Source: CAWEHT01 sp963808455 (GTDB lineage Bacteria > Chloroflexota > Anaerolineae > CG2-30-64-16). Taken from it: a stretch of DNA of 8,192 bases. A program made the position numbers and the translations under genes. Below the pieces are notes generated by a model that had not been told where the DNA came from, did not search any database, and worked only from the letters and a program-made list of their open reading frames with translations. Below are positions 1-5,673 of this stretch, piece by piece. Numbering within the stretch: the first letter of the stretch is position 1; the number at the start of each line of letters is the position of its first letter. The stretch is from contig CAWEHT010000268.1 in the NCBI GenBank assembly GCA_963808455.1, forward strand, positions 1-8,192. The letters are read 5' to 3'.

Positions 1-22
1 GAGATCAGCAGCGCGCCATGTC

Positions 23-62
23 AAAGGTAAGGGACGGGGAGCAATCCCCGTCCCTTATCTTT
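23..62. terminator. Bidirectional intrinsic terminator
   Basis: An inverted repeat pairs 23-40 (AAAGGTAAGGGACGGGGA) with 45-62 around a GCAA loop. It makes an 18-bp stem with a single G-T wobble. On the plus strand the 3' arm runs into ATCTTTT, and the matching A-rich 5' arm gives a weaker U-rich end on the minus strand. It lies just past the stop of the minus-strand HNH gene. It probably ends both that transcript and a convergent plus-strand one: the first frame from base 1 stops at TAA 28-30, which could be the tail of an upstream gene, but too little of it is visible to say. Confidence 0.8.
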
Positions 63-83
63 TGGGCGGCATGCTTCAGGATT

Positions 84-599
84 TCATTCCGCGAAAGCGT
101 ATTTTCCCCACGTCTGCTGGCGCCCGGCTTCCGCGAGCAGCAGGAAGGCCAGGTAATTGGGGCGCCCCGGCCGGCGGTGCAATGTCAGTCCGGCTTCCTC
201 CGGCGTGCGGCTGCCTTTACGCATGTTGCAGGGTTTGCAAGCCGCGACCACATTATCCCAATTTGTCGGGCCACCGCGGCTGCGCGGGACGACGTGATCC
301 AGGGTCAGGTTGGCCCGGCCGGGCGTCGCGCCGCAGTACTGGCACGTGTAATTGTCGCGGGCCAGGATCGTGCGCCGCGAGGGGGCCAGCATCACCGGGC
401 GAGGGATGCGCACAAAGTAAACCAGGCGGATGACGAGCGGGACCGGCAGGGTCATGCGGCTGGCGTGCAAGCGCTCTTCGGTTGCTTCGACCAACTCGGC
501 CTTGGCCTTGAGCAACAGAACCACAGCCCGCTGCACCGAAACGACGCTGAGCGGCTCGTAGGTTGCATTCAGCACAAGAACGCGGTTTGCTTGTGACAT
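84..599 (-). CDS. HNH endonuclease family protein
   Basis: This is a 171-residue protein of the HNH nuclease family (COG1403 / McrA-like), a zinc-stabilised beta-beta-alpha metal nuclease fold. Two CxxC pairs (C86/C89 and C121/C124) flank the core DHVVPRSRGG at 101-110, with N116 and N125 (CNMRKG) completing the motif and TPEEA following at 132-136. The N-terminal 80 residues begin VLVLNATYEPLSVVS, as in stand-alone family members. I chose ATG 599 because family-like sequence starts there; GTG 680 would add 27 basic, low-quality residues. GGAAG lies a few bases upstream of the ATG. The gene follows the tRNA cluster on the same strand but is separated from it by a terminator. The family is widespread and mostly of unknown biological role; DNA cleavage is inferred from the motif. 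It could serve defence or repair, but nothing nearby supports either. Confidence 0.9.
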   Translation of the reverse strand: MSQANRVLVLNATYEPLSVVSVQRAVVLLLKAKAELVEATEERLHASRMTLPVPLVIRLVYFVRIPRPVMLAPSRRTILARDNYTCQYCGATPGRANLTLDHVVPRSRGGPTNWDNVVAACKPCNMRKGSRTPEEAGLTLHRRPGRPNYLAFLLLAEAGRQQTWGKYAFAE

Positions 600-709
600 T
601 CGCTTCCGCCGGAGTCTTGCCCCCCGCAGAGCAGCTTCGCTGTTTGCACAGTCCCCACAGGGGGCACTTGGAGCTCTCACCTACCTACACGACATAACCT
701 GACAACAAA
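600..709 (-). other. Leader region of the HNH gene
   Basis: About 110 bases lie between the tRNA terminator and the HNH start. Several short GC-rich foldbacks are visible, for example CCCC...GGGG near 650-665 on the plus strand. I found no convincing -35/-10 pair here, so the HNH promoter is unassigned. Some transcription may come from read-through of the tRNA terminator. Confidence 0.3.
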
Positions 710-740
710 AGTGCCCGGCCTTCACGCAAGACCGGGCACT
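703..740 (-). terminator. Intrinsic terminator of the tRNA cluster
   Basis: Read on the minus strand, 740-728 (AGTGCCCGGTCTT) pairs with 722-710 around the loop GCGTG. This gives a 13-bp stem with one G-T wobble, followed by TTTGTTG. It sits 12 bases past the 3' end of tRNA-His, so it should end the tRNA transcript and insulate the HNH gene. Confidence 0.85.
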
Positions 741-752
741 GTGCACCGCAAG

Positions 753-826
753 GGTGGCCAGAGGGGCTTGAACCCACAACCTTCTGGGCCACAACCAGAT
801 GCTCTGCCAATTGAGCTATGGCCACC
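753..826 (-). tRNA. trnH: tRNA-His (GTG)
   Basis: The minus strand reads GTGGCCATAGCTCAATTGGC from 825, with anticodon loop TTGTGGC (anticodon GTG) and T-arm GGGTTCAAGCC. The acceptor 825-819 pairs with 760-754. A G at -1 (position 826) faces C73 at 753, the extra base pair that histidyl-tRNA synthetase recognises. CCA is not encoded (the next bases are C, T). It is the last gene of the cluster. Confidence 0.95.
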
Positions 827-832
827 ATGCAG

Positions 833-859
833 ATTCGGGTTACGTATCACGTTCCGAAT
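833..859 (-). other. Hairpin between tRNA-Gln and tRNA-His
   Basis: ATTCGG at 833-838 pairs with CCGAAT at 854-859, and an inner ACGT/ACGT stem (842-845 with 849-852) closes on a three-base loop. There is no U-tract, so it is not a terminator. It may be a spacer structure used in processing of the precursor; this is inference. Confidence 0.4.
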
Positions 860-888
860 GCGTGCCACACCCGGGGGGTGCTCAACGA

Positions 889-959
889 CTCCGGGGCAGG
901 GATTCGAACCCCGATAGGGAGCTCCAAAGGCTCCTGTCCTGCCATTGAACGACCCCGGA
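889..959 (-). tRNA. trnQ: tRNA-Gln (TTG)
   Basis: The acceptor TCCGGGG (959-953) pairs with CCCCGGA (896-890), with G73 at 889. The anticodon stem GGAGC/GCTCC encloses loop CTTTGGA, giving anticodon TTG and reading CAA/CAG. The T-arm is CGGGG-TTCGAAT-CCCTG. The gene is 71 nt, and CCA is not encoded (next bases TCG). Confidence 0.95.
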
Positions 960-974
960 TTGCCCGGATAACTA

Positions 975-1050
975 TGGTGCCGAGGCCCAGACTTGAACTG
1001 GGGACACCGCAATTTTCAGTCGCGTGCTCTACCAACTGAGCTACCTCGGC
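975..1050 (-). tRNA. trnF: tRNA-Phe (GAA)
   Basis: The acceptor GCCGAGG (1050-1044) pairs with CCTCGGC (985-979). Anticodon stem CGCGA/TTGCG encloses loop CTGAAAA, anticodon GAA. The D-arm AGCTCAGTTGGTAGAGC and T-arm CAGTTCAAGTCTG are canonical. A73 is followed by CCA at 977-975, so the 3' end is encoded, unlike the other four genes here. Confidence 0.96.
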
Positions 1051-1082
1051 TTGCGACACAAAACAGCAAGGCAAAAAAAAGG

Positions 1083-1154
1083 AGCGGGCGATGGGATTCG
1101 AACCCACGACCTCCTCCTTGGCAAGGAGGCGTTCTACCGCTGAACTACACCCGC
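1083..1154 (-). tRNA. trnG: tRNA-Gly (GCC)
   Basis: The acceptor GCGGGTG (1154-1148) pairs with CGCCCGC (1090-1084), with one G-T pair. The anticodon stem CTCCT/AGGAG carries loop TGCCAAG, anticodon GCC. T73 is at 1083 and CCA is not encoded. Just downstream on the minus strand is a run of eight T (1080-1073); without its own hairpin I do not call this a terminator, though it could lower read-through to Phe-Gln-His. Confidence 0.95.
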
Positions 1155-1181
1155 ACGACGCGTTCCCGCTGCAATAAGCTG

Positions 1182-1210
1182 ATCTTACCGTATGTCGTGC
1201 CTGTTGTCAA
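1182..1210 (-). promoter_or_regulatory. Sigma70-type promoter for tRNA-Gly onward
   Basis: On the minus strand, TTGACA (1210-1205) is a perfect -35, followed by a 17-base spacer and TAAGAT (1187-1182), one mismatch from the consensus -10. Initiation is expected near 1175, about 20 bases before tRNA-Gly. The -35 overlaps the T-rich tail after tRNA-Ala, so this internal promoter could express the last four tRNAs apart from tRNA-Ala. Confidence 0.75.
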
Positions 1211-1214
1211 AAAG

Positions 1215-1286
1215 TGGACCCGGCCGGATTCGAACCGGCGATCTCCTCCGTGCAAGGGAGGCGCCTTCCCGCTAGGCCACGGGCCC
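1215..1286 (-). tRNA. trnA: tRNA-Ala (TGC)
   Basis: The acceptor GGGCCCG (1286-1280) pairs with CGGGTCC (1222-1216). The third pair is G3-T70, the known identity element for alanyl-tRNA synthetase. Anticodon stem CCTCC/GGAGG encloses CTTGCAC, anticodon TGC. The T-arm is GCCGG-TTCGAAT-CCGGC. A73 is at 1215 and CCA is not encoded. It is first in the cluster, and no 16S or 23S rRNA gene is adjacent. Confidence 0.96.
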
Positions 1287-1347
1287 ACGCAACCGGATGG
1301 CTTCCAAGCCGTGCTGCTCCACGATCGGGCAGAAGGAATGCCTGCCT

Positions 1348-1376
1348 ATTATGGCGCAGGAGCGACCGCAGGTCAA
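1348..1376 (-). promoter_or_regulatory. Sigma70-type promoter for the tRNA cluster
   Basis: On the minus strand, TTGACC (1376-1371) is followed by a 17-base spacer and CATAAT (1353-1348). Each box is one mismatch from consensus. The start is expected near 1341, giving a leader of about 55 bases before tRNA-Ala. Confidence 0.7.
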
Positions 1377-1494
1377 ATTCCAGGCTCCTGCACCTGCCCC
1401 AACTCGAACCCAACTTGAACATCATCAAATCTTTACAGCGGCTGACTACCCTGAATTGCATACAAGCCAGCGACGCATGAGGTACGAACGCTGT

Positions 1495-1524
1495 TTGACA
1501 AGCACCCCATCGGGGGCTCATCCT
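1495..1524 (+). promoter_or_regulatory. Candidate promoter for the protease gene
   Basis: A perfect TTGACA (1495-1500) lies 18 bases from CATCCT (1519-1524), a poor -10 that keeps only A2, T3 and T6. The spacer itself is a foldback: AGC plus CCCC (1501-1508) against GGGG plus GCT (1512-1518) with one bulged A. A weak -10 with dyad symmetry between the boxes could mean a regulated promoter. It is not the CIRCE heat-shock element. The -10 assignment is uncertain. Confidence 0.35.
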
Positions 1525-1588
1525 ACTGAAATCGCGGCAGGGCTGATGTATGGTCCCAGACATGGGACATTGGGGTGAGGAAGAGCAG

Positions 1589-2419
1589 ATGAGTTCACCC
1601 GACCAGCCGGCAAACGACGTGCGACCGGCCCGCGGGCCTTCTCGCCGGCGCCGCTTGTGGCGGACTCTGGGCCTGCTCGGCGCGGCTGCGCTCCTGCTTC
1701 TCCTGGCTTTCGATACTTTCCGGGCCGGACAGGCGCCGCTCACGCGTGGTGGCGTGGCCACGGAGGTTGCCCAGGCGCTCGCTTCTGCCACGCCACCGCC
1801 CTCTTTTGCCAGCCAGGTCTACCAACAGGTGCGTCCTTCGGTGGTGCTGATCCAGCGTTTCACCGATAAGTCGGGTGAGGACCCTGACGGTGAGGGCTCC
1901 GGTGTGGTCGTCGATCAGAGCGGCCTGATCCTCACGGCGCTGCACGTCGTCGCAGACGCCAGCCGGCTCGAAGTGACTTTCTTCGACGGCAGCACAACCT
2001 CGGCGAGCATCATGTCGCAGGAGCCACAGAACGACATCGCCGTGCTGCAAGTGGCCCAGTTGCCGGCTACGGTCCCGCCGGCCGTCATGGGCGATCCGAA
2101 CTCGCTCCAGGTCGGCGACGAGGCGATCGTCATCGGCAACCCGTTCGGGCTCGTGGGATCGTTGACCGCGGGGGCCATCTCCGGCCTTGACCGCACGTTT
2201 GTCATATCGGATACCGGCCGTACGCTCGACAACCTGATCCAGTTCGATGCGCCTGTCAATCCCGGGAACTCGGGCGGCCCGTTGCTCAACCGCGATGGTG
2301 AAGTGGTCGGCATCGTGACCAGCCTTTTGAACCCAACCAAAGACAACGTCTTTATCGGGATCGGTTTTGCCGTGCCCATTACGACGGCCAGCAGCGGTTT
2401 GGGAGAGTCGCCGTTCTGA
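1589..2419 (+). CDS. Membrane-anchored HtrA-like serine protease
   Basis: This 276-residue protein is a trypsin-fold serine protease of the HtrA/DegP type (S1C), expected to cut misfolded or specific proteins outside the cytoplasmic membrane. A basic stretch RPSRR-like at 15-23 precedes one hydrophobic segment at about 25-41, so it is anchored with the catalytic domain outside. The triad is visible: H119 (TALHVVAD), D149 (NDIAVLQV) and S228 (NPGNSGGPLL). ATG 1589 is preferred over ATG 1550 because GAGG lies eight bases upstream and the first 13 residues add nothing. The protein stops soon after IGIGFAVPI (256-264), where DegP-type proteases would continue into PDZ domains, so none is present. 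It lies about 90 bases before the MoxR gene and may be co-transcribed. The class is certain, the substrate unknown. Confidence 0.92.
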   Translation: MSSPDQPANDVRPARGPSRRRRLWRTLGLLGAAALLLLLAFDTFRAGQAPLTRGGVATEVAQALASATPPPSFASQVYQQVRPSVVLIQRFTDKSGEDPDGEGSGVVVDQSGLILTALHVVADASRLEVTFFDGSTTSASIMSQEPQNDIAVLQVAQLPATVPPAVMGDPNSLQVGDEAIVIGNPFGLVGSLTAGAISGLDRTFVISDTGRTLDNLIQFDAPVNPGNSGGPLLNRDGEVVGIVTSLLNPTKDNVFIGIGFAVPITTASSGLGESPF

Positions 2420-2509
2420 TGCGCGCTCGGGGCCGCTGGTCGAGGGCCGGGCCTTTGGCCACGGTGAGACGACACGCCGGCCTGGCGATGAAGGAGTTGA
2501 TACCCTTTG

Positions 2510-3523
2510 ATGAATAACGATCATCTGGGCTCGGACCATGAAGGGGCACCGATCATGGAGCGCGTGCTGTTCGAGGTCAAGAAGGTCATCGTCGGGCAGG
2601 ATCACTTGCTGGAGCGCCTCCTGGTGGCTTTGCTGGCGCGCGGGCATGTGTTGGTGGAGGGTGTGCCCGGGCTGGCCAAGACCCTGGCCGTCAAGACTCT
2701 GGCTTCGGCCATCGACGGGGAATTCAAGCGCATCCAGTTTACGCCGGACCTGGTGCCCGCCGACTTGATCGGCACGCGCATCTACAATCAGAAGACGGGC
2801 GACTTCACCACTTCTTTCGGCCCGGTCTTTACCAATCTGCTGCTCGCCGACGAAATCAATCGGGCTCCGGCGAAGGTGCAGAGCGCCTTGCTGGAGGTCA
2901 TGCAGGAAAGGCAGGTGACCATCGGCCGCGAATCTTATCCTGTGCCTGAGCCGTTCCTGGTCATGGCGACACAGAACCCCATCGAGACGGAGGGCACCTA
3001 TCCGCTGCCCGAAGCGCAGGTCGATCGCTTCATGCTCAAGGTGCTGGTGGGCTACCCGACTGCGCGTGAGGAGTACGTGATCGTCGAGCGCATGACCGGG
3101 TCTATCCTGCCCGTGCAGACGCTGCTCAATACCTCGCAGCTGGCGGAGCTGCAGAGATCTGTCGATCAGGTCTACGTCAACCCGGTGCTGATGGAGTATG
3201 CCGTCCAGCTGACGGCTGCCACACGGCGACCAGCGGATTATGGGCTGAAGGACCTGGACAGGTACATCATGTACGGTGCCAGCCCCCGGGCTTCGATCAA
3301 CCTGATCCTGACCGCCCGCGCCCTGGCATATGTGCGTGGCCGCAGCTATGCCTTGCCCCAGGACGTGCAGGATATGGCGTTAGACGTTATGCGCCACCGG
3401 CTGGTGTTGTCGTACGAAGCGTTGTCTGAGAACGTCACCAGTGACAACATCCTGCAAAAGGTCATGTCCCGGGTGCCGGCCCCGGCCAAGGTGTTACAAG
3501 AGCATGCCCGAGCCAACGCCTGA
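2510..3523 (+). CDS. MoxR-family AAA+ ATPase
   Basis: This 337-residue protein is an AAA+ ATPase of the MoxR group, cytosolic chaperone-like enzymes that act on partner proteins with metal-binding von Willebrand folds. Walker A is GVPGLAKT (51-58), Walker B LLLADEIN (110-117) and sensor 1 ATQNP (153-157). R173 in VDRF is the likely arginine finger, and GASPRAS (256-262) matches the sensor 2 region. Length is normal for the family. ATG 2510 is preferred; TTG 2507 directly before it is also possible. AAGGAG at 2491-2496 is the ribosome binding site, 13 bases from the ATG and 10 from the TTG. The gene overlaps the DUF58 start by 20 bases, so the two are translationally linked. Partners are inferred from family knowledge and the two genes that follow. 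Confidence 0.95.
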   Translation: MNNDHLGSDHEGAPIMERVLFEVKKVIVGQDHLLERLLVALLARGHVLVEGVPGLAKTLAVKTLASAIDGEFKRIQFTPDLVPADLIGTRIYNQKTGDFTTSFGPVFTNLLLADEINRAPAKVQSALLEVMQERQVTIGRESYPVPEPFLVMATQNPIETEGTYPLPEAQVDRFMLKVLVGYPTAREEYVIVERMTGSILPVQTLLNTSQLAELQRSVDQVYVNPVLMEYAVQLTAATRRPADYGLKDLDRYIMYGASPRASINLILTARALAYVRGRSYALPQDVQDMALDVMRHRLVLSYEALSENVTSDNILQKVMSRVPAPAKVLQEHARANA

Positions 3524-4103
3524 ACAGATCTTGCTGCGCATCGATTGGCACGTGATCCGCCGCCTGGATGGGCTGCTTCAGGGTGACTACCGCAGCCTCT
3601 ATTACGGGTTTGGCCTCGACCTCGCCGACCTCCGCGAGTACCAGCCTGGCGATGATGTGCGCTACATCGACTGGAACGTTACGGCCCGGCTCAATTCCCC
3701 TTACATGCGCCAGTACTTCGAGGATCGCGAGGTGACGGCCTATTTCCTGCTGGACCTGAGCCCTTCGGTGGACTTCGCGACGGCAGGGGCACCGAAGCGC
3801 GAGCTGCTGATCGACTTCGTGGCGATCATGGCGCGCCTCCTCACGCGTCACGGCAATCGCGTGGGCGCACTGCTGTACGAGGACAACTCCAGCCGCATGA
3901 TCCCGGCGCGCGGTGGCCGCCTGCAGGTGCTGCGCCTGATCAATGAAGTGCGTGCCCGCCCCAAGCCTAAGAAGAGCCTGCCTACCGACCTGGCCCCGCT
4001 TCTGCGGACGGCATCCCTGGCGCTGCACCGGCGGTCTTTGGTATTCATCCTATCCGACTTCTTCGACGCGCGCCAGGATGGGAACCTGCCCTGGGGGTGC
4101 TGA
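3504..4103 (+). CDS. DUF58 domain protein, N-terminal part (frameshifted)
   Basis: These 199 codons are the first two-thirds of a DUF58 protein, the usual partner of MoxR ATPases. The family signature YQPGDDVRYIDWNVTAR is at 46-62, followed by a von Willebrand-like fold: DLSPS (84-88) in the place of a metal site and FILSDFFD at 181-188. ATG 3504 overlaps the end of the MoxR gene; only a weak AAGAG precedes it, consistent with coupled translation. After residue about 190 the frame leaves the family and stops at TGA 4101-4103. From GGA 4076 the other frame reads GWEPALGVLSRRHEV, as family members do, so one base is missing near 4074-4076. Corrected, 3504-4411 encodes about 302 residues, the normal family length. 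Confidence 0.88.
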   Translation: MPEPTPEQILLRIDWHVIRRLDGLLQGDYRSLYYGFGLDLADLREYQPGDDVRYIDWNVTARLNSPYMRQYFEDREVTAYFLLDLSPSVDFATAGAPKRELLIDFVAIMARLLTRHGNRVGALLYEDNSSRMIPARGGRLQVLRLINEVRARPKPKKSLPTDLAPLLRTASLALHRRSLVFILSDFFDARQDGNLPWGC

Positions 4104-4411
4104 GCCGGCGCCACGAGGTCCTGGCCGTCCGGCTGTGGGACCCGCGTGAGGTGGAATTGCCGGACGTGGGCCCGGTATTTATGGAAGATGCCGAGACCGG
4201 CGAGCAGATCTATGTGGATACGCACGATCGGGGCTTCCGGCAGCGTTTTCGGGAGGCCGGGCTGCGGCGTGAAGCAGCGCTTCAGGCGGCTTTCCGCCAC
4301 GCCGGGGTCAACGTGCTGGCGGTCGCCACTACGGACGATCTGGTTCAAGCCATACTGCGCTTTGCCATGCAGCGGCAGTACAGAGTACACGGCAAGGGAT
4401 ATGTAGCATGA
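4097..4411 (+). CDS. DUF58 domain protein, C-terminal part (frameshifted)
   Basis: This frame encodes the last third of the same DUF58 protein: RRHEVLAVRLWDPREVELPD, then EDAETGEQIYVDTHDRG and a basic helical end. Family-like sequence already begins at about 4076, upstream of the GTG at 4097, so the true gene is continuous from 3504 and this is not an independent gene. If translated alone it could start at GTG 4097, seven bases before the end of the stop of the preceding frame. A run of five G (4093-4097) lies just before that stop, so ribosomal slippage is conceivable. A sequencing or real deletion at 4074-4076 explains the protein better. Its TGA overlaps the vWA start codon as ATGA. Confidence 0.85.
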   Translation: MLSRRHEVLAVRLWDPREVELPDVGPVFMEDAETGEQIYVDTHDRGFRQRFREAGLRREAALQAAFRHAGVNVLAVATTDDLVQAILRFAMQRQYRVHGKGYVA

Positions 4412-5478
4412 CACTCCAATGGCCTTTCATGTTGGCTCTTCTGGTTCTCATCCCGCTGCTGATCCTTGCGTATGTCTGGATGCAGCGGAGGCGCAGGCGC
4501 TTTGCCTTGCGCTATTCGAGCCTGGCTATGCTCAAGGAGGCCGTCGGGCCCGGCCCAGGCGTCCGGCGCCACATCCCGGCTGCGCTCTTCCTGGCAAGCC
4601 TAACCGTGATGATTTTCGCCCTGGCACGCCCGGTGGCTGAGGTCCAGGTGCCTTCCTATGACGGCACCGTTGTCCTGGCGATCGACGTGTCAGGCAGCAT
4701 GTCGGCGACGGATCTGACCCCTACACGCCTGGAGGCGGCGAAAATGGCGGCGCTCGACTTCGTCAACGGGCAGCCGGCCGGCGTGCGGATCGGCGTGGTA
4801 GCCTTCAGCGGCTTTGCCGCGCTGGTTCAGGCACCAACCACCGACCGCGGCATGATCAGCTCGGCCATCAACCTGTTGCAGCCTCAGCGCAGCACGGCCA
4901 TAGGCGAAGGCCTCTTGACGGCCATGCAGGCGATCGATCCCTCGGTCGCCATCGATGTGCCGTCGGCGCGCTACAACGGGTACGGCTATGGGCGGAACGG
5001 TTATGGCCGATTTGGCCAGGCGCCGGACCCGTTCGCCACCCCGACGCCGCAGCCTCCGGCGCCATCCAGCACGCCATCGGGCGCCCTGAACCCCGGTATC
5101 ATCGTCCTGCTGAGCGACGGCCAGAGCAATACGGGTGTCGATCCGCTCACCGCGGCCAATCAGGCCAAAGCCCTCGGCATTCGCGTCTATACCGTGGGCA
5201 TCGGCACTTCCAACGGGACGATCCTGCACCTGGGCGGGCGCGGTATGCGCGTTGGCCTCGATGAGCAGACCCTGCGATCGATCGCCGACGTTACCGGGGG
5301 GCAGTATTACAACGCCCAAAGCACCAGTGACTTGCGCTCGATCTATCAGAATCTGGTGCGGCAGTTTGGCTTGCGCACCGAGCGCACGGAGCTGACTGCC
5401 TATGCCACCGGGCTGGCCGCGCTATTTGCCCTGGCGGGCGGTGTTCTGTCATTACTGTGGTTCAGCCGCTTGCCCTGA
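4408..5478 (+). CDS. vWA domain membrane protein (BatA-like)
   Basis: This 356-residue membrane protein carries a von Willebrand factor A domain, like the BatA/BatB proteins found next to MoxR and DUF58 genes. Two hydrophobic segments lie at about 7-24 and 57-73, before the domain. The metal-ion site is complete in appearance: DVSGSMS (93-99), T144/T145 and D237 in LLSDGQS. A final hydrophobic segment is at about 333-351. The domain carries an unusual insert at about 189-226: Gly/Tyr/Arg-rich, then Pro/Thr/Ser-rich. ATG 4408 overlaps the preceding stop by four bases (ATGA), with AAGGG nine bases upstream. The gene closes the apparent operon. Partner proteins in the family act in stress tolerance or in maturing metal enzymes; the role here is inferred only. 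Confidence 0.93.
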   Translation: MTLQWPFMLALLVLIPLLILAYVWMQRRRRRFALRYSSLAMLKEAVGPGPGVRRHIPAALFLASLTVMIFALARPVAEVQVPSYDGTVVLAIDVSGSMSATDLTPTRLEAAKMAALDFVNGQPAGVRIGVVAFSGFAALVQAPTTDRGMISSAINLLQPQRSTAIGEGLLTAMQAIDPSVAIDVPSARYNGYGYGRNGYGRFGQAPDPFATPTPQPPAPSSTPSGALNPGIIVLLSDGQSNTGVDPLTAANQAKALGIRVYTVGIGTSNGTILHLGGRGMRVGLDEQTLRSIADVTGGQYYNAQSTSDLRSIYQNLVRQFGLRTERTELTAYATGLAALFALAGGVLSLLWFSRLP

Positions 5479-5673
5479 CGCCTGTCGAGAGTACCTCTTT
5501 CCTATACTGCATCCGCGTTGTGCAACCGAGATGAAAAGCGGTCGGTGCATTTCCGCCGCCAGCCGACGTCGCACGTCGCCCGGAGTAGCCCTCCACGCTG
5601 TTGCCTGCGTGGGAGGTCGGCGCGCTAGCACACCCTGGTACGTTCATCGCAGAAGCAGGTAGGAGATGCAAGC
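5479..5673 (+). other. Intergenic leader before the chemoreceptor
   Basis: This 195-base gap has a stem-loop in which 5590-5598 pairs with 5607-5616 with one bulged base. There is no U-tract, so it could end the vWA operon only weakly. TATACT at 5503-5508 looks like a -10, but no -35 stands at the right distance. AGGAG at 5661-5665 is the ribosome binding site of the next gene. I see no coding sequence. Confidence 0.45.

Larger units (their letters stand above)
1287..1588. other. Divergent intergenic region, tRNA cluster / protease
   Basis: This stretch of about 300 bases between the minus-strand tRNA cluster and the plus-strand protease holds no gene I can support. Short frames through it lack family-like sequence and run across the tRNA. 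It contains the minus-strand tRNA promoter (1348-1376), a candidate plus-strand promoter (1495-1524) and the protease leader. Confidence 0.6.

Noticed and set aside
18..596. Plus-strand frame of 192 codons
   Set aside because: It lies antisense to the HNH gene and shows no family motif; the minus strand carries the full zinc and HNH signature.
1073..1080. Run of eight T (minus strand) after tRNA-Gly as a terminator
   Set aside because: No hairpin other than the tRNA itself precedes it, and the next tRNA starts about 30 bases downstream.
84..1286. HNH gene plus tRNA cluster as a mobile element or integration site
   Set aside because: No integrase, no direct repeat of a tRNA 3' end and no element boundaries are visible; the HNH protein looks like the common stand-alone family.
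711..1418. Several frames on both strands across the tRNA cluster
   Set aside because: They overlap five well-formed tRNA genes, which explain the sequence.
1595..2647. Minus-strand frame of 350 codons
   Set aside because: Antisense to the protease and MoxR start; composition is typical of a shadow frame in GC-rich DNA.
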